Shown: piece after piece, positions 6,808-14,742 of the stretch
Numbering within the stretch: position 1 is the first letter of the stretch
Layout: each line of letters begins with the position of its first letter
Assembly: GCA_003567135.1 (NCBI GenBank)
Contig: PXAI01000130.1
Location: 1 to 17,104 of the forward strand
Origin: Balneolia bacterium
GTDB taxonomy: Bacteria > Bacteroidota > Rhodothermia > Balneolales > Cyclonatronaceae
Reading direction: 5' to 3'
DNA: 17,104 bases
Made by a program: the position numbers and the translations under genes
The notes under the pieces: model-generated
Seen by the model: the letters and a program-made list of their open reading frames with translations, nothing else
Told to the model about the DNA's origin: nothing
Databases searched by the model: none

Positions 6808-8330
6808 GATTTATATTCCCGGACGAAAAGCAGGCCGACGAAAAATACGGAAAAAAACAGAATACAAAGCGCAAACGGGGCGGCTTCGGCAAACATTGCT
6901 TCAGAGGAGAAACTCCAGACGTTCAGGGCAAGCGTTTCGAATCCGATAGGGGATAATAAATATGTTATAGGCAGTTCTTTCATTACTGATAGAAAAACAA
7001 ACGCGGCCCCCACAATAATTCCATTGAAAAGAAGCGGAAATGTAGATTTCATAAACGCCTTGAAACGCGTATAACCCAGCGATCTAGCCGCTTCCTCAAG
7101 CCGTGGTGAAGCCTGATAAAGCGCGCTTCTGATCGGCCCGATGGATTCTGCCATAAAGTGAATCGAGTAGGCCAGAACCAGAACAAATAAACTTTGATAG
7201 AGGATAGGAACTGCGTTCAGACTGAACACCACGAAAGCAAGCGCAAGGGCAAGCGGCGGAGTTGCATATCCCAGATAAGCAGTACGCTGGAGCCCGTTCG
7301 CAAATCGCGATGGAAACCTTACGCCGATATAGGCGACGGGAATGGCGAGAAGCACAGAAAGCACCGCAGCCGGCGCGGATGCGGTAACCGAGTTTCCGAG
7401 TGCCCGGCCCAGATTATCCCAAACCATCGGATCAACGCCCTGCGCGATCCAGAACAGAATGGTAACAACAGGAACTACAAGTGAAACGAACGCAATGGAG
7501 AAGACGAAACCACCAGCGAGCCACTTCCACGCGCCGAGTTTGGAAACTTTCGTCTTTCTGCGGGCTCCTGAGCCGACTCTGTGAAACAGAAGCCCCTTCA
7601 GGAGTTTGTATTCAAGGATAAGAATGAAAACGGTAAGCGTGAGCAGCATCAGCGCGATCCATGCGGCGTAGATACGGTCGAATGATGCGGCATACTGCAG
7701 ATAAAGCGCGTAGCTGAATGTCTCGAATCGCATTAGTGAAACCGCGCCAAAATCTCCGATCACGTACAGGCCGATGATCAGCATGCCGGCATAAAATGCG
7801 GGCTTCAGCTGGGGCAGAATCACCTTAAACAGGATTGAGAAAGAATTGTAGCCCAGGCTCCGGGCGGCTTCTTCAGTTGAATTGTCAAGCCCGAGCAGGC
7901 CGGCTCTCAGGTTCAGAAAAAGATAAGGAAAGGTGTAAAGGCTGATGGCAGCAAGTGAACCCCAGAAACCGTGCGGACGCGGCATTTCTATGCCAAAAAT
8001 AAGAGCGAGTGTGCCATTTTCGCCGCCCAAACCGAGAAGTGCATAGGCAAGGACATAACCCGGAATGGCGAGCGGCAGAATTCCGATCAGCGTGATAAGT
8101 TTTTGGCCGGGAAGATCGGTTCGGGTGGTCAGCCAGGCGAGTGGAAACGAGATTATGGTCGTCACAACCAGCGTGCTCACGGTTAGCAGCAGCGTGTTAT
8201 AAAGCAGGATCAGATTGCGCTCGCGGAAAATCAGATCGGCCGATTGCGACCACTCACCTTCAAGCGCCCTGAGTAAAAGATAAACCAGCGGTATGGATAC
8301 AAGAAGGGCAACAAACACCGCCGGAATCAA
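6804..8330 (-). CDS. fbpB: Iron(III)-type ABC transporter permease, fused double domain
   Basis: The protein is at least 508 residues with about 12 helices. It carries two permease domains in one chain, as in FbpB/SfuB. Each half has an EAA loop that docks the ATPase: EEAARSLGYNSFSILFKV (153-170) and EEAARSLGYTRFKAFMKS (412-429). The listed start is TTG at 8330, the first ATG, GTG or TTG after the upstream in-frame stop. However, the frame remains open upstream and encodes FIRFFQSLPPWYFL, which looks like the natural cytoplasmic lead-in to helix 1. An ATT at 8384, 7 bases after GAGG, would add 18 residues and overlap the binding-protein gene stop. The true start is therefore unresolved. The gene lies between the binding protein and the ATPase genes on one strand. 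Confidence 0.9.
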   Translation of the reverse strand: MIPAVFVALLVSIPLVYLLLRALEGEWSQSADLIFRERNLILLYNTLLLTVSTLVVTTIISFPLAWLTTRTDLPGQKLITLIGILPLAIPGYVLAYALLGLGGENGTLALIFGIEMPRPHGFWGSLAAISLYTFPYLFLNLRAGLLGLDNSTEEAARSLGYNSFSILFKVILPQLKPAFYAGMLIIGLYVIGDFGAVSLMRFETFSYALYLQYAASFDRIYAAWIALMLLTLTVFILILEYKLLKGLLFHRVGSGARRKTKVSKLGAWKWLAGGFVFSIAFVSLVVPVVTILFWIAQGVDPMVWDNLGRALGNSVTASAPAAVLSVLLAIPVAYIGVRFPSRFANGLQRTAYLGYATPPLALALAFVVFSLNAVPILYQSLFVLVLAYSIHFMAESIGPIRSALYQASPRLEEAARSLGYTRFKAFMKSTFPLLFNGIIVGAAFVFLSVMKELPITYLLSPIGFETLALNVWSFSSEAMFAEAAPFALCILFFSVFFVGLLFVREYKS

Positions 8331-8377
8331 AAAGTACCAGGGCGGCAGCGATTGAAAAAAACGTATGAACCGCTGAC

Positions 8378-9370
8378 CTATAATAGCCCTACCTCGCGAA
8401 GCAGACTTAATGTTTTTTCAAGATCCCGAAGTAAATCGAGATTCAGATCGGGCGTAAGTTTTAATACGCTTTCAAGCTCAGCATCCTGATCCCCAAGCCC
8501 GGTGATGGCCGGATATTCGTAGACCTCATTCAGAAAATGCAGCTGAGATTCCTGACTCAGCATGAACTCAATGAATTTGAGCGCGTTTTCGCTATTACGG
8601 CTGGATTTGAGAATTGCCAGGCCTGCCACATTTACAAGGTTTCCTGAATCACCTTCTTTAAAGAACGTCTGCGAAACTGGCGTATTCGGCTGATTTTCTT
8701 TCAGCCTGCTGAGGTAGTAGTGATTGGTGAGTCCGCCGGAAATTTCTCCGGCCGCAATTGCCTGGAGGATAGAGCTGTTGTTGTTGTAGGCTCTGGCGCC
8801 GTTTTCGCGCATATCCATCAGCCACTGCCGGGTTCGGTCTTCGCCTTCAATTTCCCGCATCGCGGTAATGAACGACTGAAATGAAGCGTTAGCCGGCGCC
8901 CATCCGATTCTGCCGCGCCACTCGGGTTTTGTCAGATCAAAGACCGATTCGGGAAGCGGTGAATCCCCGATCCTTCGGGTGTGATAGGCGAACACTCTGG
9001 CACGGCCGCTGGTAGCAATCCAGGTGCCATCGGTATTCTGGAACTGAGTCGGTATTTCCACTTTTATATCGGTTGGCAGCGCAGCTAGTAAATCTGCCTG
9101 ATGAACGGCTCCCAAAGCTCCCGCGTCCTGCGCCCAAAATAGATCGGCGGGACTGCGTCGGCCTTCTTCCATAATGGCAACCGCCAGTTGTGTAGTGCCA
9201 CCGTAGCGGACATTTACCCGAATTCCGGTCTCCTGCTGGAACTTCTGGATCATTGGCTCAACAAGTGCCTTGCTGCGGCCTGAGTATAGTGTAAGCTGCT
9301 GCGCTTCAGCGTGATAAAATAAAAATGGAGAAAGAAGTAATAGCGTAAATAAGTGTAATAATATTTTCAT
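8378..9370 (-). CDS. fbpA: Iron(III)-type ABC transporter periplasmic binding protein
   Basis: The protein has 330 residues. A signal peptide covers about residues 1-23 (hydrophobic LLHLFTLLLLSPFLF, cleavage near AEAQ), so it acts in the periplasm or anchored at the membrane. It captures ferric iron and delivers it to the permease. The mature start QLTLYSGRSKALVEP and the lobe motifs ADLFWAQDAGALGA (75-88), WRGRIGWAPANASFQ (151-165) and NHYYLSRL (216-223) are those of the FbpA/FutA/IdiA family. The tandem Y218-Y219 matches the iron-binding tyrosine pair. The position of the Haemophilus FbpA ligand His9 (NGQH) is Ser here (SGRS), as in other SGRS-type members. The gene is first in the operon and divergent from a plus-strand gene, with 236 bases between. 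Confidence 0.92.
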   Translation of the reverse strand: MKILLHLFTLLLLSPFLFYHAEAQQLTLYSGRSKALVEPMIQKFQQETGIRVNVRYGGTTQLAVAIMEEGRRSPADLFWAQDAGALGAVHQADLLAALPTDIKVEIPTQFQNTDGTWIATSGRARVFAYHTRRIGDSPLPESVFDLTKPEWRGRIGWAPANASFQSFITAMREIEGEDRTRQWLMDMRENGARAYNNNSSILQAIAAGEISGGLTNHYYLSRLKENQPNTPVSQTFFKEGDSGNLVNVAGLAILKSSRNSENALKFIEFMLSQESQLHFLNEVYEYPAITGLGDQDAELESVLKLTPDLNLDLLRDLEKTLSLLREVGLL

Positions 9371-9389
9371 ATGCCTCGTAATTTTTGAA

Positions 9390-9402
9390 TAGACTAAATC
9401 TA
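9390..9402. promoter_or_regulatory. Imperfect palindrome upstream of the iron-binding-protein gene (candidate DtxR/MntR-type operator)
   Basis: TAGACTAAATCTA is symmetric at five of six pairs around a central base, 20 bases before the fbpA ATG. The half-sites resemble the TTAGnCTAA-type boxes of DtxR/IdeR/MntR metal regulators. On the minus strand the same bases include TAGATTTA, a near match to the -7 consensus TAnnTTTG, so a bound repressor would block the promoter. The location before an iron importer makes metal control plausible, but one imperfect site is thin evidence. Confidence 0.35.
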
Positions 9403-9567
9403 AATAATAATCTTGTAAATTGCATCACCCTGTCGGGTTAAGTTTTCTTTCGGGCAGATATCCTCCGATAAAAAATATCCCCGGGAGATTTTACGTTGAG
9501 TAATTCTGATGTAAATTAAAGTGTGTGCAGAATCTAACGCCTCATATCTCTTTGCAGTCACAAAACG

Positions 9568-9581
9568 GGTGAAATATCACC
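9568..9581. promoter_or_regulatory. Short inverted repeat upstream of the secreted CarboxypepD_reg-like protein gene
   Basis: GGTGAAATATCACC has a 5-bp perfect outer match (GGTGA/TCACC) and a matching central AT, 25 bases before the ATG at 9607. It could be an operator or leader hairpin. No T-run follows. A near match to TAnnTTTG (TCTCTTTG, 9547-9554) lies just upstream, which would put the repeat close after the transcription start. Confidence 0.3.
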
Positions 9582-9606
9582 ATAACAGGACTTAACTACT
9601 TAACCA

Positions 9607-10575
9607 ATGAAAAAACCGCCACGAGAACGTAAGTTCAGAGTATTTATCTGTTTACTTCCGGTATTCTTACTCTTCACGAATCCACAGTTCATTTCGGCGC
9701 AGTCGCCTGAGCATATTGAGGGCAGAATGATAAATGCCGAAACGCAGCGATCTGTATCCTATGGCCATATTTTTATTTTCGACCGGAATATCGGAACTGT
9801 ATCAAATGGTTTTGGCATGTTCCGGTTTCCGTCGGCTATTCTTCAGGGCGATCCGATGACGATCCGCTTTTCAGCTATCGGCTACTATTCCGTGGATTTA
9901 AGTACGGATGATCTGCTTGGTATGGATGAAATTGTGGTTGAGCTCAGGCCAAGAGTTTATGAGCTTGAGGAGGCGGTTGTTGAAGCTGAGGAGGTTGAGT
10001 TTTCTAAAGAACGCATTACAAACCGGGGCTTCAGATCACGTACATTCGGTGCTCGCCACGCCAGCGGAGGATTCTCCAGGCCGGTTGAAAACGTAACGTA
10101 TATTAAAGCTCAGCGCGTGGATATTGATGAGAAAAAGCCGGTGCGGCTAACCTCAATAGAAGTCAGAATCAGCTCAATCGGTGAATCAGAGACTGTCAGA
10201 AGTTTTCAGTCAGCCGAAGAAAGTGAGCTGCATTTCAGGCTCAGAATTATGAATGCGGATGAAAATGGTAATCCCGGTTATTCAGATTTAATGCCGCATG
10301 ATGTCCGGCTGCAAACCAATGCCGCCAGGCAAACGCTGAAGTTTGACATTTCAGAGTACGACGTATTTATCGAGGATGGTTCCTTCTATTTCGTAATTGA
10401 AAAGTTAGTGCCCGATTTATCCCGTTTTCACGGCTATTATCCGATGTTCGCAACAGAGGAAGGTCCGCATCCGCATTACCTCAGATTCAGAACGTTTCAG
10501 CAGTGGGGCAGGGGAAATTCAGACCGCGAGCTTGGTTATGAAGTCTACTACGAAGTAGAGAAAGAGTCGAAGTAG
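9607..10575 (+). CDS. Secreted protein with CarboxypepD_reg-like domain
   Basis: The protein has 322 residues. A signal peptide spans about 1-32 (basic KKPPRERKFR, hydrophobic VFICLLPVFLLF, cleavage near ISAQ). Residues 36-115 form a carboxypeptidase-regulatory-like beta-sandwich: IEGRMINAETQRSVSYGHIF, the turn GTVSNGFGMFRF, IRFSAIGYYSVDL, then EIVVELRPRVYELEEAVV. This is the classic front domain of many Bacteroidota surface proteins, usually before a TonB-dependent barrel. Here no barrel or plug follows; the remaining 200 residues look beta-rich (VRLTSIEVRISSIG, FDISEYDVFIEDGSFYFVIE) and match nothing I recognise. The role could be surface adhesion or a structural periplasmic function. A terminator-like hairpin follows the stop, so it is probably a single-gene transcript. 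Confidence 0.8.
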   Translation: MKKPPRERKFRVFICLLPVFLLFTNPQFISAQSPEHIEGRMINAETQRSVSYGHIFIFDRNIGTVSNGFGMFRFPSAILQGDPMTIRFSAIGYYSVDLSTDDLLGMDEIVVELRPRVYELEEAVVEAEEVEFSKERITNRGFRSRTFGARHASGGFSRPVENVTYIKAQRVDIDEKKPVRLTSIEVRISSIGESETVRSFQSAEESELHFRLRIMNADENGNPGYSDLMPHDVRLQTNAARQTLKFDISEYDVFIEDGSFYFVIEKLVPDLSRFHGYYPMFATEEGPHPHYLRFRTFQQWGRGNSDRELGYEVYYEVEKESK

Positions 10576-10605
10576 GAAACTTGCGGGATATATAGCTCTT
10601 AAATC

Positions 10606-10644
10606 AAAAAAAACTCCGGGACTTTCGTCAGCCGGCGGTTTTTT
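10606..10644 (+). terminator. Rho-independent terminator-like hairpin
   Basis: An A-run (10606-10613) is followed by CTCCGG, an inner GAC-TTTC-GTC hairpin, then CCGGCGG and six T (10639-10644). CCGG pairs with CCGG, and the flanking A and T runs pair with a small internal bulge. It lies 30 bases after the stop of the CarboxypepD_reg-like gene and could work in both directions because of the matching A and T tracts. Confidence 0.6.
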
Positions 10645-10781
10645 GTTTAGGATAAACTTGTTGAAAAGTTATGAAGCAATATTAGTATGGCAGTTTTGTC
10701 CAAGCCGGCGCATTTAAAATTCTCCAAAAAACTCATTACTATTACATGCCCGAAGATTTAAACCAAACGCAGTGAACAGTC

Positions 10782-11153
10782 ATGTCGCCGAATACCGGAA
10801 AACTGGAGAAAAAAGCAGACGAATTAGGAATCGGCAAACTAAAGCGTCATATCTTTCTTTGCGCTACGCCAACGAAGCCGAAATGCTGTAAAAATGAACG
10901 GGGACTGGAATCCTGGGTTTATCTCAAAAACAGGCTGAAAGAGCTCAAACTCGAAGGCAGCGGCGGCATTCACAGGTCAAAGGCCGACTGCCTGCGTGTT
11001 TGTAAAAACGGGCCTGTGGCTGTGGTCTATCCGGAGGGCGTTTGGTATCACTCCTGCACGACTGAGGTGATCGAGCGCATCATTCAGGAGCATCTGATCG
11101 GCGGACATCCTGTGGAAGAATTCCGGTTCGGTAATCCCGATACTCCTGAGTAA
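10782..11153 (+). CDS. Thioredoxin-like [2Fe-2S] ferredoxin domain protein
   Basis: The protein has 123 residues, cytoplasmic. It matches the thioredoxin-like [2Fe-2S] ferredoxin family: RHIFLCATPTKPKCCKNERG (22-41), the second cysteine pair DCLRVCKNGP (C70, C74), then VAVVYPEGVWYHSC and the closing helix VIERIIQEHLIGGHPVEEF. By analogy with Aquifex ferredoxin, the cluster ligands are C27, one of C35/C36, C70 and C74. The extra cysteines (the C35/C36 neighbour and C92) are not needed for the cluster. It is likely an electron carrier; partners are not identified. It sits upstream of the THUMP methyltransferase gene on the same strand with 39 bases between, so the two may be co-transcribed. The ATG is chosen because the family domain begins about 20 residues later. 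Confidence 0.92.
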   Translation: MSPNTGKLEKKADELGIGKLKRHIFLCATPTKPKCCKNERGLESWVYLKNRLKELKLEGSGGIHRSKADCLRVCKNGPVAVVYPEGVWYHSCTTEVIERIIQEHLIGGHPVEEFRFGNPDTPE

Positions 11154-11192
11154 TTTGGGCTGATCATCTTACTTCAAGCAAAACATATCTAA

Positions 11193-12377
11193 ATGGCTGA
11201 TTTTTCTACTCCCGGAACCATCTCTGTATCCTGTCCGCTTCAACTGGCGCCTTTTCTGGAAAAAGAACTGCTGGATCTTGGGATGACTCCCATAAACATC
11301 CGCTCAACCGGAATGGATGTAAAGGGATCACTTAAAGACTGTATCCGGCTTTGCCTCGGGCTCCGCACGGCTCACCGCGTTCACTTTCTGCTTGAGGAAA
11401 CAAAAATTGATACGCCCGATCAGCTTTACGGATGGCTGAAGAAAATTTCGTGGGAGGATTACATCGATGCCAATGGCTATCTCTCGGTCACCTCAAGGGT
11501 GGATCATCCATCTATATCCAACACCCAGTTTGCCAATCTCAGGGTAAAAGATGCCGTAACGGATCGCATCCGCTCAAAAAAAGGCCGTCGCCCCGATTCC
11601 GGACCTGACCTCTCCAAAACCGTGCTTTTCCTTTACTGGGATAAGGATATCGCGCGCGTTTATCTGGATACAACCGGCGAATCGCTTTCGCGGCGCGGAT
11701 ACCGGAGACAGCAGGGCCCCGCGCCGATGCAGGAAAGTCTGGCCGCAGCACTGGTGATGCAAACCGGATGGCCGGAGCTTATGAAAAAGCCAGGAGCCGT
11801 ATTTGTGAATCCCATGTGCGGAAGCGGCACGCTCGCCATCGAGGCGGCACTTTTTGCCAAAGGACTCGAACCGGGCGCGCTCCGGAAAAACTACGGATTT
11901 ATGCACATCACCGGCTATGAGCGCACATTTTACCGGGAAATCAGGAAGGAAAACCTTAAAAAAAGGGAAACGGAAAATATCATAACTCCTGTGATCATTG
12001 CCGCGGATCATGATAAAAACGCAATTGATGCGGCAATGGAAAACGCAGAAGCTGCATCCGTCAGGGATATGATTCAGTTCGAACTTTGTGATGTCGCCGA
12101 CACGCCGGTGCCGGATGGAGAAGGCGCGGTGCTGATCAACCCGCCTTACGGGAAACGCATCGGCGAGACCGAGGCGCTGAAGGATCTTTACCAGAAAACG
12201 GGAGATTTTCTCAAAAACTCCTGTGCAGGAAAAACTGGATTTGTGATTACCGGCAATCCCGAGCTTGGTCAGAAAATCGGTTTAAAGGCATCATCCAAAA
12301 AGATGTTCTTCAATTCCACGATTGAGTGCCGGCTGCTGGAATACGAACTTTACGAGGGGTCAAAAAAGGAAGGCTGA
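11193..12377 (+). CDS. THUMP-domain class I RNA methyltransferase (RlmL/YpsC-like)
   Basis: The protein has 394 residues. The N-terminal 160 residues form a ferredoxin-like plus THUMP RNA-binding region (TISVSCPLQLAPFLEKEL; YWDKDIARVYLDTTGESL). The catalytic domain then starts with RRGYRRQQGPAPMQESLAAA (168-187). The SAM motif is NPMCGSGTLAIEAAL (206-220); the first residue, usually Asp, is Asn. The NPPYG catalytic motif (316-320) marks an exocyclic-amine N-methyltransferase. Relatives (E. coli RlmL N-terminal half, Bacillus YpsC) make m2G in 23S rRNA, so a 23S rRNA guanine-N2 activity is the best guess. The second, RlmK-like half of the E. coli protein is absent. A small hairpin (CTGATT/AATCAG, 12374-12387) overlaps the stop codon. 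Confidence 0.9.
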   Translation: MADFSTPGTISVSCPLQLAPFLEKELLDLGMTPINIRSTGMDVKGSLKDCIRLCLGLRTAHRVHFLLEETKIDTPDQLYGWLKKISWEDYIDANGYLSVTSRVDHPSISNTQFANLRVKDAVTDRIRSKKGRRPDSGPDLSKTVLFLYWDKDIARVYLDTTGESLSRRGYRRQQGPAPMQESLAAALVMQTGWPELMKKPGAVFVNPMCGSGTLAIEAALFAKGLEPGALRKNYGFMHITGYERTFYREIRKENLKKRETENIITPVIIAADHDKNAIDAAMENAEAASVRDMIQFELCDVADTPVPDGEGAVLINPPYGKRIGETEALKDLYQKTGDFLKNSCAGKTGFVITGNPELGQKIGLKASSKKMFFNSTIECRLLEYELYEGSKKEG

Positions 12378-12449
12378 TTTTAATCAGGTCATTTGGGTAA
12401 AGGTTTCTATCCTATGTATTTTGATATATTAAAGTAGGTTACAGCGTCC

Positions 12450-12493
12450 ATCTTATTGTAGGGACATGGCATGCCATGTCCCTACAATAAGAT
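12450..12493. repeat. 44-bp perfect palindrome (REP/MITE-like)
   Basis: The two 22-base arms are exact reverse complements with no spacer; the axis lies between 12471 and 12472. The left arm begins ATCTTATTGTAGGG and the centre reads GGCATGCC. The core, GTAGGGACATGG and its complement, resembles short palindromes I recall from dispersed repeat families in diverse bacteria; this cannot be checked here. No obvious target-site duplication flanks it. It lies in the 223-base gap between the THUMP methyltransferase and serine hydrolase genes and would fold into a very stable hairpin in RNA from either strand. Confidence 0.9.
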
Positions 12494-12600
12494 TTTGGTG
12501 TGCACATTTTTCATTTTCGCCATCCGCCCCCTGAATCTTTTTAGAAAATCCTCCGTAATTATCCCCAGCTCACTCAACAATAACAGTAAATAATCTGCTT

Positions 12601-14736
12601 ATGAAAAAACTGCTGTTTCCAATTTTCCTGTCTCTGTTGGTGCTGTCATTCGCTTCAACAGCCAGTGCGGAAGACAAGTCGCTTCCGGGCGTCTGGAATG
12701 GCGCTGTGGAATTACCCGGCACTTCACTTGAGGTAATCATCACATTTACCAACGGTGATGACGTTTCAGGAAAGATCGATATTCCGATGCAGGGAGCCTC
12801 AGGACTGGATCTCGTTTTCCACTCAGCTGATCCTGAACAGCTCTCGTTTTCGATTTCCGGTATACCGGGCGAGCCTACGTTCAACGGCTCATTTGAGTCG
12901 GAGCACCAGATAAAAGGAAACTTCAGCCAGGGCGGACAAACGTTTCCTTTTTATCTTGAGCGTAAAGGTGCTGAGGATGCGGATGGCAATGGCGGCAAAA
13001 GCTACGAATCAGGTCCCGGAATTCTCTATGAGATTCTGCCTGAGGTGATGGAAAAAGCATCAGAAAAATGGAATATACCCGGAATCGCTGTCGGCATTGT
13101 TACTGCCGACAGCGTTTTTTTTATGCAGGGATTTGGAACAGCAGATATTGAATCAGGGCACGAAGTTACGCCTGATACGCGCTTTGCCATTGGCTCCACC
13201 ACAAAAGCGTTCGTAGGATTCGCAGTTTCGATGCTGGCAGATGAAGGAGTAATAAATCTGAGTGACCCGGTAAGAACCTGGATGCCCGATTTCAGGCTGT
13301 ACGATAATATTGCCACAGAACGATTAAATGCCGTTGATCTGCTTACGCACCGCTCCGGGCTTCCGCGTCATGATCTGGCGTGGTACGGTTCGGAAAGAAC
13401 GCGCGAAGAACTTTTTCAGAGCCTGAGATATCTCGAGCCATCCGAAGATATCCGTGTTGAGTTTCAGTATCAGAATTTGATGTATATGGCGGCCGGAGTG
13501 CTTATTGAGCGCACTACAGGGCAGAGCTGGGAGGATTTTACGCAGGATAGAATTTTTAATCCTTTGGGGATGAATGGCGCGAATTTTTCCGTCAACGATC
13601 TGCCAAAAACCGACGATTTTGCGCGCGGTCACGTTTACATGAACGATGAAATCTCCGTAATTCCTTATCGCAGTCTTGATGCCGTTGGCCCGGCCGGATC
13701 AATAAACGCTTCGGCTTCGGATATGGGGAAATGGCTTCAGTTTTTGCTGAATGACGGCAAAATTGGTGGTCAGGAACTTGTATCCAAATCTGCAGTTGAC
13801 CGTCTGTTTTATCCCCGGATTTCTTTTCCGGCGGCTGATTCAAAAACCAAAGCACGCGGTTACGGACTTGGCTGGTTTACAGATGTTTATGAAGGACATC
13901 ACTATTGGCATCACAGCGGCGGAATTGATGGGTTTTTAGCGAGTGTTGGCCTGCTGCCAGATGCAGGCGCAGCTTACGTAGTGCTGACGAACTCATCCAC
14001 AAATCAGGCGATAAACGAAATTCCGGCGATTATTGTGGATCACATGCTCAACCTTGATCCCGGCGACTGGCGAAGCAGATATTTTCCGGATGATGAAGAG
14101 CCCGAAGCCGAGCCTGATGAAACTACACCTCTTGCCGATGGCGATGAGCCGGATGAAGATGGCCGCGTAACCGGAACCAGCCCGAGTTTTGCTCTTGAGG
14201 ATTACGCCGGAGTATACACGCATAAAGGATATGGCACTGCCGAAGTTAAATATCAGGATGGAAGCCTTGCAGTTAAGCTGAACACGCTGGAGTTTGATCT
14301 TAAGCACTGGCATTTTGACGTCTTTCACGCCTCCGGCGATGTAATGCCGGGACAGTCCATTCCCGTTCAGTTTAACATGGATACTTCAGCGCGGCTTGTC
14401 TCATTCACAGCGCAGATCGAAGCTGCCGTTGATCCGATACGGTTCACGAAGCAGGCAGATCAGCGGTTAACAGAACGAAGCTATCTGGAACAGTTTGCAG
14501 GCGACTGGCTCGTGGAAGGCGTGCAGTCTTTGAAACTCGAAATCCGGGGCGAAAATTTGATAGCCACGCTTCCAAATCAGCCGCAATATACGCTGAATGC
14601 GATTGATGAGAATCTGTTTGAATTAGACGGCCTGCCGGGCTTTAATCTCCGCTTCGACAGTTTTGATGACAAAGCAACATCCGCGACGATGATCCAGCCC
14701 AACGGCCGTTTTTCGGTAAAAAGGGTTGAGGATTAA
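12601..14736 (+). CDS. Secreted serine beta-lactamase-like hydrolase (class C/PBP4* type) with extra N- and C-terminal domains
   Basis: The protein has 711 residues. The signal peptide is about 1-24 (KKLLFPIFLSLLVLSFAS, cleavage after ASA). Residues 27-122 form a beta-rich domain (LPGVWNGAVELPG ... FPFYLERK). The beta-lactamase-like domain follows: S199-T-T-K202 (catalytic Ser and Lys), Y290-Q-N292 (YxN) and H438-S-G440 (the KTG equivalent). An acidic linker (497-522) leads to a C-terminal region (about 530-610, FALEDYAGVYTHKGYGTAEV) of DUF3471 type and a final beta-rich part. All three active-site motifs are intact, so it is probably an active periplasmic peptidase, esterase or amidase; true antibiotic resistance is not implied. 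It converges on carB with only 6 bases between stops. A terminator-like hairpin lies inside the gene at 13086-13122. Confidence 0.9.
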   Translation: MKKLLFPIFLSLLVLSFASTASAEDKSLPGVWNGAVELPGTSLEVIITFTNGDDVSGKIDIPMQGASGLDLVFHSADPEQLSFSISGIPGEPTFNGSFESEHQIKGNFSQGGQTFPFYLERKGAEDADGNGGKSYESGPGILYEILPEVMEKASEKWNIPGIAVGIVTADSVFFMQGFGTADIESGHEVTPDTRFAIGSTTKAFVGFAVSMLADEGVINLSDPVRTWMPDFRLYDNIATERLNAVDLLTHRSGLPRHDLAWYGSERTREELFQSLRYLEPSEDIRVEFQYQNLMYMAAGVLIERTTGQSWEDFTQDRIFNPLGMNGANFSVNDLPKTDDFARGHVYMNDEISVIPYRSLDAVGPAGSINASASDMGKWLQFLLNDGKIGGQELVSKSAVDRLFYPRISFPAADSKTKARGYGLGWFTDVYEGHHYWHHSGGIDGFLASVGLLPDAGAAYVVLTNSSTNQAINEIPAIIVDHMLNLDPGDWRSRYFPDDEEPEAEPDETTPLADGDEPDEDGRVTGTSPSFALEDYAGVYTHKGYGTAEVKYQDGSLAVKLNTLEFDLKHWHFDVFHASGDVMPGQSIPVQFNMDTSARLVSFTAQIEAAVDPIRFTKQADQRLTERSYLEQFAGDWLVEGVQSLKLEIRGENLIATLPNQPQYTLNAIDENLFELDGLPGFNLRFDSFDDKATSATMIQPNGRFSVKRVED
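13086..13122 (+). terminator. Intragenic intrinsic-terminator-like hairpin within the serine hydrolase gene
   Basis: CGCTGTCGGCA (13086-13096) and TGCCGACAGCG (13104-13114) form a perfect 11-bp stem around a 7-base loop, followed at once by eight T (13115-13122). This has the form of a strong rho-independent terminator but sits inside an intact frame at codons 162-174, encoding AVGIVTADSVFF. It could cause premature termination when translation lags, or it may be tolerated because ribosomes cover it. Confidence 0.6.
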
Positions 14737-14742
14737 AACTGT

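Noticed and set aside
10658..10685. Sigma70-like promoter TTGTTG - 16 bases - TATTAG before the ferredoxin gene
   Set aside because: The -10 matches only four of six positions and there is no TAnnTTTG element; the match is not better than chance in A/T-rich sequence.
12450..12493. Palindrome as part of a CRISPR array
   Set aside because: Only one copy is present, there are no spacers, and the symmetry is complete, unlike CRISPR repeats.
14092..14160. Acidic low-complexity stretch as a tandem repeat or frameshifted segment
   Set aside because: The Glu/Asp-rich codons are not a regular repeat and the frame continues cleanly into the DUF3471-type region; it reads as an interdomain linker.
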